Assembly (NCBI RefSeq): GCF_900090325.1
Contig: NZ_FMHW01000002.1
Location: 4,837,001-4,901,000, forward strand
Length of the DNA: 64,000 nucleotides
Source: Micromonospora pallida
GTDB lineage: Bacteria; Actinomycetota; Actinomycetes; Mycobacteriales; Micromonosporaceae
Direction: 5' to 3'
The notes beneath the pieces are model-generated. The model did no database searches and was not told where the DNA came from. It saw nothing but the letters and a program-made list of their open reading frames with translations. A program made the position numbers and the translations under genes. The stretch's first letter is position 1; each line of letters starts with the position of its first letter. Of this stretch, positions 61,959-64,000 are shown one piece after another.

Positions 61959-64000
61959 GTGGCTAGCTTCCAGTGCTCCTCGTGCGGCCAGGAAATCAAG
62001 CCGGCCCGCCGCTGTCCCGTGTGCGGGGCCGAACAGCCACAGTGGGCCGCGCACATCGCCAAGGTCGAACGCTCCATCGCCGAGATGAAGGTGCGGGAGG
62101 CCGAGATCGCCCGCGAGCAGCGGCAGATCGCCCAGAAAATGCAGACGGCGCTCTTCCAGCGGGACATCCTCGCGGCGGCCGGCGAGGAGAAGCTGAAACA
62201 GGCCACCAAGCCTCGCCGGGTGCTGCTGCGCCGCCGCGCCGCGCGCCGGACCTCCGATACGCCGACCGGCGCCGCCGCCACCGGCTCCCCGACCGGCTCG
62301 CCGACCGACGCCCCGCGCCGGGTGCCCCGCCAGGGGACCGGATCATCGGACGGCCCACCACCGACCACCACCACCGCCGCCTGGCTCGACGCGGACGACC
62401 CGGAGCACCCGCCGGAGGCGTCCTCGCGGGAGGTGCAGAACATCCCGCTCGGCCTGGGCGCGCTGCTCATCGGCGTCGCCGCGGTGGTCTTCGCCGGGGT
62501 GGCGACGTCCTCGATGGACGCGCTGACCCAGTTGCTCATCCTCCTCGCCGCGACCGCGCTGATGCTGCTCACCGCGCCCGTGGTCGCGCGCCGAGGGCTG
62601 GTCTCCACGGCCGAGACGATCACCGCGGTCGGGCTCGTCCTGGTGCCGCTGGACGGGTACGCGCTCTACGCCGTGGCGCTGTCCGGGTCAGGGGCGGTCC
62701 CCGGTACGGTCTTCGCCGGGCTGGTCTTCGCGCTCACCGCCGGGGTCGGCTACGGCTACGCACACTGGACGGGCCTGCGGGTGCCCCGCTTCGCCGCCGT
62801 GCTCGCCGTCCAGCCGGTGCTGCCGCTGCTCGCCGTCAACCTGGTGGGCGGTGCCGCCGGCTGGGCCCTGGTCTTCACCGTGGTCGCCGCGATCGACCTC
62901 TGGCTGGCCCGGTCCCCACTCACCCTCGAACGTCCGGTCACCCCGTCGCTGCCGGACCCGGACTGGGAGCGCCGGGCCACGGCCCGACCGGAGGGCGCGC
63001 CGGAGGAGGCCGGCGAGGTCCTCGGTGACCCCTCGACCACCACCCGAGCGGACCGGACCGTGCCCCGTCCGGCGGCTCCGGCCCGACCGGTGCCCTGGCT
63101 CGCGGGCCTGACCTTCGCGCTGCACGGGGTGGCCCTCGCGCTCGCCCTGGCGTACGCGGTCACCGGGCTGCTGCGCGCGGACACCCCGTTGCCGGTCCTG
63201 GGTGCGGCGGTCGTGCTGCTGCTGGCCGCCGGGGTGGCCCTGGCCGGGGCGCTGGCGCTGCGCCGCCCGCCCCTGCCCGACCTCGGTGCCGCAATCGTCA
63301 CCCTCGCGGTGATCGGCGCGCTGGGTCGGGTCGCCGCGGTCGTCCTGCCCGGCCAGGTGGTCCTGCTGGTCTCCCTGGTGATCGCGCTGACCAGCGTCGC
63401 CGTCCGGGCGGTCCCGGACCGGATCCGGCGCGGGCCGCAGCTCGCCTCGGCGGTGGCGTTGACCGTCACCGGGCTGGTCGTCGGGGCCGGCGCGCTGTAC
63501 GCCGGGATCGCCCCGGTCCGCGCGGCGCTGCCCGCCTGGGCAGCCGATCTCGACCGCTACCCGGCTGTGCTCGACGCGGCCGCCGGTCCGGGCGGCTGGC
63601 AGCTCGCCGTCAGCGCCCTGCTGCTCACCGTCGCGGCGGTGCTCGCACTCCCGACGGAGATCCGCCGGGAGTTCGCGGTGACCGGGGCCGCGGTGACCGC
63701 GCTGGCCGTGCCGGCGTCGTTCGGGCTGGGTTGGGCCGTCGCGCCGTGGCCGCTGGTGCTCACCGCGATCGGCATCGGTGTGGTCGGCCTCTCCGCCCAC
63801 ACCGTCCGGGCCGCCCGGGCGCACGTCCTCGCCGCCGGGGTGGTCGGGCTGGTCGGCGCCGGGGCGTCGCTGGCCCGGCCGGCGCTCACCGCCGCCGTGC
63901 TGCTCGCCCTCTTCGTGGGCGCGGTGCTGGTGACGCTCGCCCCCCGAGTCCGGATCGCCTCGGCCACAGCGGCGGACATGCTCACCGCCTGGGCCGCCGG
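61959..64000 (+). CDS. Zinc-ribbon polytopic membrane protein, SCO7613-like (3' end outside window)
   Basis: At least 680 residues from GTG 61959, which follows GGAGGGG. N-terminal zinc ribbon CSSCG...CPVCG (Cys 6, 9, 19, 22), a coiled coil (VERSIAEMKVREAEIAREQRQI, about 35-58), a Thr/Pro/Gly linker, then at least a dozen transmembrane helices starting with LGLGALLIGVAAVVFAGVA (about 165). A charged loop lies at about 325-375. The architecture is that of actinomycete SCO7613-type membrane proteins, whose role is unknown. Open at the window end. Confidence 0.8.
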   Translation, partial: MASFQCSSCGQEIKPARRCPVCGAEQPQWAAHIAKVERSIAEMKVREAEIAREQRQIAQKMQTALFQRDILAAAGEEKLKQATKPRRVLLRRRAARRTSDTPTGAAATGSPTGSPTDAPRRVPRQGTGSSDGPPPTTTTAAWLDADDPEHPPEASSREVQNIPLGLGALLIGVAAVVFAGVATSSMDALTQLLILLAATALMLLTAPVVARRGLVSTAETITAVGLVLVPLDGYALYAVALSGSGAVPGTVFAGLVFALTAGVGYGYAHWTGLRVPRFAAVLAVQPVLPLLAVNLVGGAAGWALVFTVVAAIDLWLARSPLTLERPVTPSLPDPDWERRATARPEGAPEEAGEVLGDPSTTTRADRTVPRPAAPARPVPWLAGLTFALHGVALALALAYAVTGLLRADTPLPVLGAAVVLLLAAGVALAGALALRRPPLPDLGAAIVTLAVIGALGRVAAVVLPGQVVLLVSLVIALTSVAVRAVPDRIRRGPQLASAVALTVTGLVVGAGALYAGIAPVRAALPAWAADLDRYPAVLDAAAGPGGWQLAVSALLLTVAAVLALPTEIRREFAVTGAAVTALAVPASFGLGWAVAPWPLVLTAIGIGVVGLSAHTVRAARAHVLAAGVVGLVGAGASLARPALTAAVLLALFVGAVLVTLAPRVRIASATAADMLTAWAA

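Overview
The window is high-GC actinobacterial DNA and most resembles a Micromonospora-type actinomycete (family Micromonosporaceae). The grounds are strong GC bias at third codon positions, a WhiB regulator, the F420 genes fbiC, fbiA and fbiB, an FxSxx-type TPR/NTPase protein, Tat and lipoprotein signals, and many genes that start directly after a TANNNT -10 box, as expected of leaderless transcripts. The assignment is inference. I see no rRNA, tRNA or CRISPR array.

Layout. 1-4.5 kb: a type VII-secretion/polymorphic-toxin style operon (YbaB-like, small WXG-like and large CpnT-like proteins), divergent from a deaminase-SUKH fusion. 4.6-17.2 kb: two aldehyde dehydrogenases (the second with a GAF/winged-helix regulator and a DUF779 partner), two tandem paralogous secreted subtilases, two paralogous G5/Excalibur membrane proteins, and a secreted metzincin with a lipoprotein. 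17.3-22.2 kb: a complete spermidine/putrescine-type ABC importer with a divergent Lrp/AsnC regulator. 22.2-36.7 kb: a conserved chromosomal block (DUF3499, zincin-like protein, WhiB, FbiC, FbiA, FbiB, Nudix, mannose-1-phosphate guanylyltransferase, GT4 glycosyltransferase, TIGR03089). From memory its order resembles the mycobacterial Rv3258c-Rv3268 region; the acyl-CoA dehydrogenase at 59-60 kb would continue it (FadE25/Rv3274c-like).

36.7-58.9 kb lies inside that block and looks accessory. It holds a short DivIVA-type operon, an AlpA-like regulator with a palindromic operator, a phage capsid pseudogene, an HNH nuclease remnant, three tandem copies of a 67-residue two-helix membrane protein (the middle one frameshifted), an iteron-like array, acetoacetyl-CoA synthetase, a hot-dog thioesterase and a TnpB-only IS200/IS605 element. 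The most interesting part is 46.6-58.9 kb. Three plus-strand genes (membrane protein, P-loop protein, AAA+ ATPase) run tail-to-tail into a translationally coupled minus-strand set (cation/proton antiporter, roadblock-like protein, giant FxsT-like ParA/TIR/NB-ARC/TPR protein, small precursor-like peptide). A HEXXH peptide-modification-type protein is divergent from the peptide. No radical SAM enzyme and no FxSxx C-terminus are present, so this may be an undescribed variant of the FxSxx/HEXXH systems.

60.3-64 kb: a UDP-glucose/GDP-mannose dehydrogenase family enzyme and a zinc-ribbon polytopic membrane protein (SCO7613-like) cut by the window end.

Two dispersed palindrome families (cores GGGACCCCTGCTACC and GATAACGCGGTGTCC) sit at gene 3' ends across the window and probably act as terminators.
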